From assembly GCA_035610365.1 (NCBI GenBank), contig CM069435.1, positions 20,387,123 to 20,451,122 of the forward strand: 64,000 nt of DNA, read 5' to 3'. Origin of the DNA: Aquatica leii. Its lineage: Eukaryota > Arthropoda > Insecta > Coleoptera > Lampyridae. This document shows positions 55,335-64,000 of this stretch, one piece after another; the first letter of the stretch is position 1; each line of letters starts with the position of its first letter. A program made the translations under genes and the position numbers. A model generated the notes under the pieces. It was given only the letters and a program-made list of their open reading frames with translations. It was not told the DNA's origin and did no database searches.

Positions 55335-56050
55335 CGGATCATCACTACGCAAAAAATACGAACTAATATAAAACTGCAAAATATACCACAAAAGTTGCAG
55401 AAATAACAAGATTTGGAGATATTATTTTCTGACAATGGCGACGAACTGAACCAACGTCTACGTGTCATGATAAAATAAGTTTATAGTAATCTAAAATTAA
55501 AGGGTGGAACAGAACAAAATAAGGACATCGCCAAGAAAGAAATAAGAAAAACGCCAAGAAATAGTGCCGCTAGAACTGGAAATCTGGATATTTAAAAATA
55601 AACACTTTCCCAAAATGCTAGAAAGTACAAACCGTTAGCTTTATTCCAAATAAAAAGAAGGATATGACGAAACATAAGAGTGGTCGGTAAGATCCTAGAC
55701 AAGATTGTAGCCACCAAAATAAAATAACACACACAGTGTTCTACGCCGAGCAATGCGGTGAAGTTTGTCAAAACCGCAACAAGAAAAAGCCATCATTGCG
55801 CAATAATCTCTTTTTATATTAAAGAAGCATTTGACAATAACGTATGGGTCACCGCTATTACGTGGCAGATGAAGTGAAGAAAACTTCCAAACAATCTAGT
55901 AGAACTCACAACGAATTACTTTCAAGACTAAATGACACAAATACAACTAAAAACAGAAGAGAAAAAGTTGCTCGCAGAGTACCTACAACAAACCCGTCTA
56001 CTGAAAATTGATTTACCACACCATGTTTTTAGTAATCGCACATACGTTTC
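55335..56050 (+). pseudogene. R1-like non-LTR relic, reverse transcriptase part
   Basis: Plus-strand pieces include ISLYIKEAFDNNVWVTAITW (about 55810-55870), then LPNNLVELTTNYFQD (about 55888-55930) and MTQIQLKTEEK. This is the D-x-K-x-AFDN-W motif and the following finger region of an R1-type reverse transcriptase, with the first Asp replaced by Tyr (IYIKEAF, normally LDIKGAF). It is broken by frameshifts. It probably continues the relic at 51300-51725, and ends before the LOA insertion. Confidence 0.6.
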
Positions 56051-56746
56051 AACTCTTACGCACTAACGAAACAAACAAAATGAACTGACCAACAAAAGCT
56101 CAAAGGAAACGAGTATTTTTCAGAAAGAAACCATAAAGGATAGAGGATACTGCAAATGTTTTATCAAGCACCCTGTGGTGTTCTTACACAACTAACTTAG
56201 TAGTACCACACCCGTGGGGCAGCTCACCTATCGGGCGCGTCTCCAGGTGGTGGATAGGAAGGTAAATAGGATGTAACGGTACGCAGCTTCATCAGCTGAC
56301 CCGGGACAACCTTGTTGTATGTATGTACTCAAGCTGTAGTGTTGTGGCAAGAGCCAACGCTGAGATAACGATGCCTGCCGCTGCTCTGCTGACTTTGATC
56401 AGCAAGTACGGCAGCCAAACCCAAACCTCTTGCTGCTGTGGACATGTCTCACGAGCAAGCGGTGTTGGGGGGTCTTGGCTTAATTGTCCGGACCAAGAAG
56501 AGACAACCTCATCAAAAACCTAAATCTAAGGTGGAGAGGACCAGGCCGATAGATGCGTGACTGGATAGAAGACCAGTCGTCACTGGTTCCAACCTCGAGG
56601 CACCAAGCGAACCCCACGTCAGGAACGCAACAGCGATAGCAGACGGCGCACGCAACTGTCGAAACAGGGGCGCAAAAATGCATCCTTTCTAGCAGTAGCC
56701 CACCGCTGTCGCAGAAACGACCGGTAAAGCGAAGTCGAGGGGTCGA

Positions 56747-57289
56747 ATGAATTCAAAAAAAGACATTCAGGGACACTCTGACGGGAATTGCTCTATACCA
56801 AAAGGGTTCCCTGAAAATACCATCAGTCCTAAAAAATCCGAAGTCATAAAAATCTCGATACTTGGACGGATTGACGAATTGGAGAAGGGACACGCTTCTC
56901 CGCGTTTTCAGGAATGTACCCATAAAGGGGGATTTCTGAAAATAACGTGCGCAGACGAAGCAACCAGAGAGTGGCTAGTCGGCACGTTGAATATTAAAAA
57001 ACCACTGGGAGAGGATAGGGAACTAGAGATTATTTATCTCAAAGACCTTCCTGCACCCAAGAAGGTTATCACTTGGGTCCCGGGAACAGCACTGGAACCG
57101 GCCACCCTATTGAAAAGAATATCGATACAGAACAACATCAGTACCGAAACGTGGCGGGTGGTTAACTCTAAACCAGATCTTAAAGGAACCCAATACGTCC
57201 TGTCCAAAAAGGACAGCAAAGAACCGGATGCTACAAGGGATGTCCACGAGGCAATGGATGTAAATCTAGAGCCAGAAAAAACTTCCTGA
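56747..57289 (+). CDS. LOA-element ORF1 protein (DUF4780-like)
   Basis: The open frame gives 180 residues from MNSKKDIQGHSD to PEKTS. The stretch from about residue 46 (KISILGRIDELEKG) through GGFLKITCADEATREWL, LPAPKKVITWVPG and NNISTETWRVVNSKPDLKGT resembles the DUF4780-type domain common in ORF1 of LOA-like elements, thought to bind the element RNA. The true ORF1 may have begun further upstream, since 56323-56740 also has coding character in other frames. It stops 11 bp before ORF2. Confidence 0.7.
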   Translation: MNSKKDIQGHSDGNCSIPKGFPENTISPKKSEVIKISILGRIDELEKGHASPRFQECTHKGGFLKITCADEATREWLVGTLNIKKPLGEDRELEIIYLKDLPAPKKVITWVPGTALEPATLLKRISIQNNISTETWRVVNSKPDLKGTQYVLSKKDSKEPDATRDVHEAMDVNLEPEKTS

Positions 57290-57300
57290 CGGCAAATCTA

Positions 57301-60205
57301 ATGCTGAAAGTGGTTCATATAAACATACATCTCTGTAGGGCAGCCTCAGCGGCCCTCAGAGCTTATATCGAAACACACGATATTGACATTGTCCTTGTCT
57401 AGGAGCCATGGATCCACAAGGGAACAATAAAAGGGTTGAACTGTCCAAGCAGATGGCTGCTTGCGGCCCAGCTTGTGCACAACCCTCGCACATGCATTGT
57501 TGTAAAAAATGCATTAAACTTAATGCCACTGTGGAATTTATGTACTAGAGAACTAGTGGCTGCTAAAATATCTGTAGTAGAGGAAGGCAATCGGAGGGAG
57601 TTCATTTTCGGATCCGGTTACTTCCCGTACGACCAGACAGGATCAACGCCGCCGGAGGAAATCCACAGGCTGATTAACAATGGGGTCAACAAACCGCTGA
57701 TTCTTGGATGCGATGCCAATGCACACCATTGGTTCTTTGCTGACCGAAAACGGAAAGTTTACGGACTCGGTTGAAGGTACTTTGCAAGAACTATTGCAAA
57801 AACACTTCCCGGGTTCGTTGTCAATTGAAGTTCGTAAGCACCAGGACATAGAGGTACCAAACAGACGGGCACCCAAAAGGAACTGGGACTTAGCGAGAAA
57901 AATAATCAATCCTGAAAACCTAGAATGGGGAATCAATACGTTTAAACCCTTTCAGTCTCCAGGAGCCGATGGAATTTATCCCATCATGCTGCAAAAAGGA
58001 TTTGCTGCTCTTCGAAACGCAGTATGCGAAATTTTCAGCTTAGCACTTTCGCACATACCAAACAGCTGGCGGATTGTCAAGATGGTATTTATACCAAAAC
58101 CAGGAAAATCTACGTACGCCCAGGCAAAATCCTACAGACTGATCAGCTTAACTTCTTTCATCTTAAAACTATTTGAAAAAGTAGTCGACAGGTATATACG
58201 GGACGGGGCACTAAAGGCTTCGCCTCTGCACCGAAACCAGTATGCTTACCAATCTGGAAAATCTTGCGAGCTAGCAATTCACCAACTAGTAAGCAGATGC
58301 GAAAATGCAATCCAATACAATGATATTGCATTGGGTACTTTTCTAGATATTGAAGGAGCATTTGACAGCACTACCTTCACTTCACCTCTAGTCCAAAACT
58401 GAGTCAACTCAATGCTCAGGAATCGGACGGTAACAGCTACTTTGTACGGTAGCACTGTGGGATCCAAAGTGGCTGGCGGATGCTTGGAAGGCGGGGTGCT
58501 ATTCCCCTACTGTGGTGTCTCGTCATAGACGGCCTACTAGAAGAACTAGAAGACGGTGGTGTATTTGCTTTAGGATACGCCGACGATCTCACCATTATCA
58601 CAAACGGGAAGTTTGGGGCAACTGTATCGAACATAATGCAAAGTGCACTAAACACCGTCGAAAAGTGGTGCAAAAAATAGGGACTATCAGTGAACCCAAC
58701 TAAAACGGCCATTGTTCCGTTTACCAAACGACAGAAAATGGATGACATAAAACTACCTACGATGTGCGGAGTTACGCTCTCGATGACAAAAGAAGAAAAA
58801 TATCTGGGACTTACTCTTGATACCAGATTGACTTTCAATGCTCATCTAGAAAAAGTGACAACGAAGGCCATCAGGGTTCTTAATACAACCAAACGGATGG
58901 TCGGGCACACATGGGGATTGAAACCCACAATGACCAAATGGTTATATACTGTGGTAACAAGACCCATCATCACATACGGCGCGCTTGTATGGGGTGAGAG
59001 AACCAACCTGAAAACCACAGCTGCAAAGCTAAGCAAAGTACAGAGAATTGCATGTCTACTGATAACAGGAGCGATGCGAACCACGCCTACAGCAGCCATG
59101 GAAGCACTACTTTCACTTCCACCATTACACCTCGTTGTAATGATGGAAGCAAGACAAGTAGCATACAGGCTGCACATTAATGAACACGCGTCAATCACCG
59201 AGAAAAACAAACCGGGCATATAACATGTGCTGCGTGAAGAAACGATCTTAACTATGAGATCCGACTTCACAAAAAATTATCACATTTTAAAGAAATTTAA
59301 AATGATAATACCGTCACGGGACAAATGAACAAAAAACATTTACCCAGGCGCGGTTAAAGGAACTATCTGGTACACAGATGGGGCCAAAAATCGCAACGCT
59401 ACCGGAGCGGGAGTATATGGGGGCAAAAACCATGGGAAGCAATTTTCGCTGACTTTGGGTAAATATGCATCCGCTTTTCAAGCTGAAGTTGCTGCTATTG
59501 ACTGGTGTGTCAGGAACATTATCGACTCGAAATCATTTACAAATTGGCCGATATCGATCATGTCTGACAGCCAAACAGCACTACTGGCGCTAAGATCACC
59601 AGTAATAAAATCCAAACTGATTATGGCATGCATAAGCAGTCTAGAAACCTTGGTAACTCGTCAACCAGTGCAGCTCATCTGGATACCAAAAGACCAGAAA
59701 ATAAAGGGTGACCTAATGGCGGACGCACTAGCAAAAAAAAGGCACAACAGGGACATATATCGGACTTGTACCTATTTTCTGAATCACATACGAGACCGGA
59801 AAAGAAATAATTTGCATCAAACTTGCAGCGGAGCATAAAAAATTATGGAAAAACTTTTCAGGGATGAGGCACACAAAACTCTTCCTTACAGAGCCACAAT
59901 TAAACACTCAAACTGCACTATCAAACGTGAGTCGACACAAATTAAGGAAACTCACGGAACTAATTACAGAGCACTGTGGCCTTAACAAACATATGCATCA
60001 ATTGGGACTGCAAATCAGCCCTCTATGTCGCGGATGCTTGGAGGACGACGAGACTCCGCAGCATCTGCTGTGCAACTGCGAAACGTATCAAATGCAACGC
60101 ACAACGATTCTCGGAAAACCAAAGCTAACCGATGATGAGTTAAAAAAAACCCCTTGGAATAAACTTCTGGACTTCATTGACGAAAAAGAACTGATGAGGG
60201 AGTAA
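57301..60205 (+). pseudogene. LOA-element ORF2 relic: endonuclease, RT, RNase H, zinc knuckle
   Basis: The start at 57301 gives MLKVVHINIHLCRAASAAL, an endonuclease beginning. A TAG interrupts VLV-EPWI at 57400. The endonuclease runs to LGCDANAHH (57706-57732) and is then fused by deletion to ENGKFTDSVEGTLQELLQKH, the pre-RT linker. RT motifs are FQSPGADGIYP, KSYRLISLTSF, FLDIEGAFDST (58337-58370) and the intact catalytic box GYADDLTII (58573-58600). A frameshift near 58400 and stops at 58678 and 59221 follow. Ribonuclease H motifs are WYTDGAK (59371), QAEVAAI (59479), SDSQTALL (59563) and MADALAK. The C-terminal knuckle LCRGCLEDDETPQHLLCNC lies at 60023-60080. Confidence 0.88.
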
Positions 60206-60300
60206 AAAATCAGAGGCGCACAAAAGGACCAAAAAGACCGCAGTCCAGGGGCGCTAGACAACCTCTTAAAATAAATTTAAAAAAATAAAAAGTACCACAC

Positions 60301-60745
60301 ACATCGAGTACGCAGCAAAATTAGCTCGGCAGCGGTGATTTAAAGGCATATTCGTCGGAAGAATTTACGAAAGAATCATCTAAAGTCATTTCGTACGCTT
60401 GTGAAGTTAGGCGGAAAGAACACAACATTCGAGATACCATAACGTAGAATAATATAATAATAACTTCCAATGCAAACTAGCTGGCATCAAAAGGGCGCTT
60501 CGATACCTCGTCATTGCGGAAACGCAAACGCCAGGCTACGGGGAGAAGTGATGAGGATTTAAAATTCTCAGTAATAATATACATAACCACAGTAGGCACT
60601 TTCTTTCTAATGAATTTGAGTATTTGAACTTCAACGTCTACAACAAGATAATTTTGGCGATTGTGTAAAAAAACTGTAATTTGGCCAATAAGCGTTATGC
60701 ATTTGCTTACAAAAGTTTATCAAAAATCCTATCCTTAAACAACAA
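60301..60745. other. Sequence between the LOA insertion and the Gypsy relic
   Basis: The stretch continues the LOA target. A weak plus-strand reading KLAGIKRALRYLVIAETQTP (60476-60535) hints at the thumb of the outer R1-like relic, but this is not secure. No other feature is seen. Confidence 0.3.
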
Positions 60746-60749
60746 GACC

Positions 60750-61994
60750 GTTGTGCTGCAAAAGTACCCGCGCAAACACTAGAAAGCATCGAGGAGATAG
60801 CGCAACGAATACTTTGGGAAAGAGGAGTTACGACTTTGAACTGCGGTGAATCAGGCCACGTACGTCGACATCGTACTAAACCCAAGAAGAAGACAAGAAA
60901 AGCGCTCAAAAGTTTGAAACGAGTTGACCAAAAAAGACAAAAGTTAATCTCATCTAGTCAAGTTCCGGAGATTACCATTCAAATGGCATCAGCTATGGAG
61001 CAATTGCAAAGCATTTATCTCGATGGCAAGATTAATGGACGAAGTGTTCAGTTACTGGCTGACACGGGAGCGACAAAAACCATCGTCCTGACATGTTATT
61101 GGAAAACGAGAAGACATCACCAGTAACAGTACCACTTACGTGGTACGACGTGCGAAGAAATACCTACTCACGGACAAGTACAGTGAAAATCGGTTTGGGA
61201 AATGGAGTACTCGACCATCAAGTACTAGTAGCCGACATCACGGAAGAAGTTATCCTGGGAATGGACGTTATAAAGGAGTATAGTTTCTATTTGGATATAA
61301 AGAATGATGTCCTGAAGATCGACAATGAAGAAATTTATTTTCATTTGTCAGAGAAGGCAGCCGTGCAAGTCCTATTGAGTGAAGACGTGACTCTGCCTGC
61401 AAGGTCTGAAAGTGTGGTGATGGCACGCCTGTATGGAAATCTCCGGGAAAACTGCATTCGCGCGATTGAACCAATGGAAAGCGACTTAGTTGAAAAGGAA
61501 CTACTCATTGGCAGAGCTTTAGTACGAGTGAAAAACACGATGCCAGTAAGAATCTTAAATGTCAACTCAGATCCCGTAACGTTGAAAAAGAAGACCGTGG
61601 TAGGTCAATGCACGTCAGTATCTCATTGTGAGAAGCGTGAAGTCTAACAAAGATACGTCGCCGAAGAAGTGCCTACAACATCTATTGGACATTCTTACCT
61701 CCAAATGCCAAAACCTCAACCAAGACCAGCTAGCTAAAGTTAAAGTGTTGATCCAAGAGTATCAAAATGTGTTTGCGCTAGAGAGTGATTTCAAAGGAAG
61801 AACTAACGGAGACGCTCTACGACGACAACATCCACGCCGACTTCCTTTGGCGAAAAGAAAAGAAGCCGAACAAATAATTATGGATATGTAGAAAGAAAGT
61901 GTGAATGAACCTTCAAATACCCCACGGGCGTCCCCAGTAGCACTCGCAAAGAAGAAAGATGGATCAATGAGGTTTTGCGTAGACTACAGACGGT
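60750..61994 (+). pseudogene. Gypsy-type LTR retrotransposon relic: gag knuckle, protease, start of RT
   Basis: The relic opens with the end of gag: CAAKVPAQTLESIEEIAQ from 60751, then one zinc knuckle CGESGHVRRH (60841-60870; the last Cys is replaced). The protease motif LADTGATKT is at 61057-61083, followed by a frameshift near 61090. The open frame 61093-61647 covers the protease end and the pre-RT linker (EVILGMDVIKEY). A further frame change at about 61640 leads to FALESDFKGRTNGDALR, a stop at 61889 and the RT start MRFCVDYRR (61969-61994), where it is cut. Only a single degraded copy is seen, with no LTRs located. Confidence 0.8.
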
Positions 61995-62545
61995 GTAACG
62001 TGTATTTCTTTTTTCTATTTACGTTACACTGCGCGGCAGCTCGTAGTTGACGTGTAGAACTTTTGGGGTGGGTTTAATAAATTTTTTTAATTGAAATTTA
62101 TTGAAATAATTATTCAAATTTATTGTTTCTAACTTTTTTAGCTTAAATAACATTTGCCTATCACAGTTATTTCCGGTAAGGACCAGTTATCGGAAACTGG
62201 GAGGAGAGATGAAATCTTTATGCGGAATACTCTTTAATTGTCGCAAATCTTTAGTGTTCTCTTCCGCACCGACTTCCTCGAGAGTCAAGGAAGGAATTAA
62301 TAATTCCAAAATTTCCCATAACTAGATAACATTTGTAACCTGCGCGTGAATAATTATTATATATTAATATTTAAAGAGAAAGTTGGGTTGCCTAAATTAC
62401 ATATAAAATTAATACTAATTTGCTTATATTTAAACTTAAATTAAATCTATACTCTTAATAGCTACAACGGCTAACCGACATGACCAAAAGGGACAGGATG
62501 CCTGTGGTTTTCCACATTAGTGGTTAACGGCAGGTAGAATTGTTT
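61995..62545. mobile_element. Insertion replacing the Gypsy RT core (unclassified)
   Basis: About 550 bp of noncoding, AT-rich sequence sits between RT motifs VDYRR and MPFGLCNAPATFE and takes the place of the intervening RT segment. It opens with the hairpin GTGTAACGT...ACGTTACAC (61996-62031). It may be a solo LTR or another insert accompanied by a deletion. No ORF. Confidence 0.45.
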
Positions 62546-63850
62546 GTGGTAGTTCACTATGATGCCCTTCGGCCTGTGTAACGCTCCTGCGACGTTCGAG
62601 CCTTTGATGCAAACCATCTTGTCCGGATTGTCTTGAAAGACGTGCTTAGTTTACCTAGACGACGTGATCGTGGTTGAAAAGTCGTTTGAAAAACTTTTAA
62701 ACAATTTAAGAGAAGTGTTTCAACGACTACGTGGAGCAAATCTAAAACTGAACTCAAAGAAGTGTCATATATTTAAGAAAGAAATGCAATACCTTGGCTA
62801 CGTCTTATCTAAAGATGGAGTAAAGGCTGACCCAGACAAAATCCGAGCATTGCAAGCATGACCAACACCAATCGACAAACACCAGGTCCAAAGTTGCTTT
62901 GGGTTGTACACCTATTATAGATGATTTGTACCCAGATTTGCCAATATCGTCAAACCTTTGACGAAATTGACCAAAAAAGAACAGAATTTAAATGGAATGA
63001 AAACTGCAAAAATGCTTTTTATCAATTAAAACAGGCCGTAGTCACTTCGCCAATTTTAAGTTATCCAAGAGAAGAGGGAAAATTTGTTTTGGATACCGAC
63101 GCAAGTAATCTGGCCACAGGCACGGTTCTTTTGCAGGTGCAAGAAGAATAAGAAAAAGTCATCGCGTGTTTTAGTAAAGTTTTGTCCATGTCAGAAATTA
63201 TTGCGTGACTAGGAGGAAGTTGTTACCAGTAGTCAAGTCTATAGAACCCAAATGGCTATTGCAGTTCCGTAACCCGGAAAGACAAGTAGCACGATGAATC
63301 GAGACACTGCAAGAGTATTACTATGACACACAACACCGTAACGGAAACAGTCATCGGAACGCTGATGCCTTGTCGAGAAGACTTGGCGACTTGAAAAAGT
63401 ATAATGCCTCCGGAGAACTACTACGGTTGATAACGAGTAGGAACCTGAGCAGTTGCGTCGCGAACAAGAAAACGATCCTCAAATAAGACTACTCCTGGAC
63501 TGGAAAGAAAACGGCCGACGACCAACATGGGAAGAAGTAAGTGTTTTGGGCAAAAACATCAAAGCGTACTGGGCGCAGTGGGACTTTTTGATAGTAGAAG
63601 ACGGTCTTCTTAAGCGATCCCTAGAGAGTGTAGAGGCCAAAGAGCCGGGTGTCAGAAGTGTTGAAGCTTCTCCACGATGATACATCAGGAGGACACTTTG
63701 CGATAAAGAAGACATTGGGGAAAGTTCGAAAAACATTCTACTGGGTGAACAACAAAGAAGACTTCTGCGCATCAGGAAATGGTCCCGCGAAAAAGCGCAA
63801 TGCATTGATAAAGCAATATTACGTAGGAAGTCCTTTAGCTTAGAGTAGCG
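62546..63850 (+). pseudogene. Gypsy-type relic: RT, RNase H and integrase N-terminus
   Basis: RT resumes with MPFGLCNAPATFE (62561-62599) and the catalytic YLDDVIVV (62652-62675), followed in 62664-62861 by LNSKKCHIFKKEMQYLGY. The ribonuclease H part shows FVLDTDASN near 63085-63110. A linker with NADALSRRL lies near 63359-63385. The integrase zinc-binding start LLHDDTSGGHF is at 63660-63695, followed by VRKTFYWVN; the second Cys pair is damaged. Frameshifts occur between all domains. The integrase catalytic core is missing; from 63850 to the window end nothing is recognised. Confidence 0.8.
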
Positions 63851-64000
63851 ATTGACATCAAAGTACAAGGTATCCTTATTACATCATATTTGAATATTAA
63901 AATATTCGAAATAGGTACATACTTTTTGGAACGAGCTCTTCTATAATTCAAATCGTAATTAAAAAAATACAATAGCATCAACAAACGAAAAATAAAAATG

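Larger units (their letters stand above)
56212..60290 (+). mobile_element. LOA-clade non-LTR retrotransposon with 10-bp target duplication
   Basis: The element is flanked by a perfect direct repeat AGTACCACAC at 56202-56211 and 60291-60300 and ends in an A-rich tail (TAAATTTAAAAAAATAAAA). It contains ORF1 and a full order of ORF2 domains: endonuclease, reverse transcriptase, ribonuclease H and a C-terminal zinc knuckle. At 4079 bp it is shorter than complete LOA elements because of an internal ORF2 deletion. It is less decayed than the surrounding relics. A short open frame 56323-56523 precedes ORF1. Confidence 0.9.

Noticed and set aside
1..64000. tRNA, rRNA, CRISPR arrays and prokaryotic operon features
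   Set aside because: No B-box-type GGTTCGANTCC in a tRNA fold, no rRNA-like blocks and no regularly spaced repeats were seen; the window is eukaryotic.

Overview
The window looks like nuclear DNA of an insect, possibly a beetle, though the order cannot be fixed from the sequence alone. It is AT-rich, has 47-49 bp GT-AG introns, and is packed with insect-type transposable elements: RTE, Jockey, LOA and R1-like non-LTR retrotransposons, a Gypsy relic, Tc1/mariner elements and hAT elements. Only one host gene is recognised with confidence: the mitochondrial ATP synthase subunit d gene (ATPsynD), three exons at 46857-47459 on the plus strand. It appears intact and carries insect NRG-type motifs (TTAYRTAA) upstream and in intron 1. 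Almost everything else supported here is transposon-derived, most of it broken, and in many places nested.

Layout. 1-5650: two RTE relics, the second split by a dead mariner (DD41D spacing, minus strand). 5660-6690: Tc1-like relic. 7788-9462: hAT element with a perfect 8-bp target duplication, itself hit by a fold-back element with 191-nt arms. 9471-12060: no gene seen. 12070-15960: Jockey-clade element, minus strand. 16080-18840: RTE relic, minus strand, split by an element with CAAGAC-rich ends. 18855-22583: TAA-flanked element with long terminal inverted repeats, in and around which lie unidentified multi-membrane-segment ORFs. 24000-26520: Tc1-like DD35E element with a mutated first catalytic Asp. 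26669-27360: retroposon-like repeat. 27900-31310: RTE relic split by a 2.3-kb repeat (copy A) that contains a heat-shock-like core promoter. 32440-43770: several LTR-like repeats, a nested fold-back, and an R1-like element split by one LTR-like repeat that itself holds a TTAA-flanked MITE. 43775-44350: relic resembling a pogo/Jerky-type C-terminus. 46800-47560: ATPsynD. 48757-50830: LTR-like copy B. 51300-56200: R1-like relic that holds a complete mariner (DD41D) at 51949-53867, with an open 361-codon transposase and nearly identical 365-372 bp terminal inverted repeats. 56212-60290: LOA-clade element with a 10-bp target duplication. 60750-63850: Gypsy-type relic.

The most notable signals are the apparently intact DD41D mariner, the long near-perfect fold-back inside the hAT, the heat-shock-element plus TATA plus initiator arrangement in copy A, six dispersed LTR-like repeats sharing a TGGCGC-type module, and clustered NRG motifs around ATPsynD. 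All family assignments come from reading motifs by eye; no database search was run.
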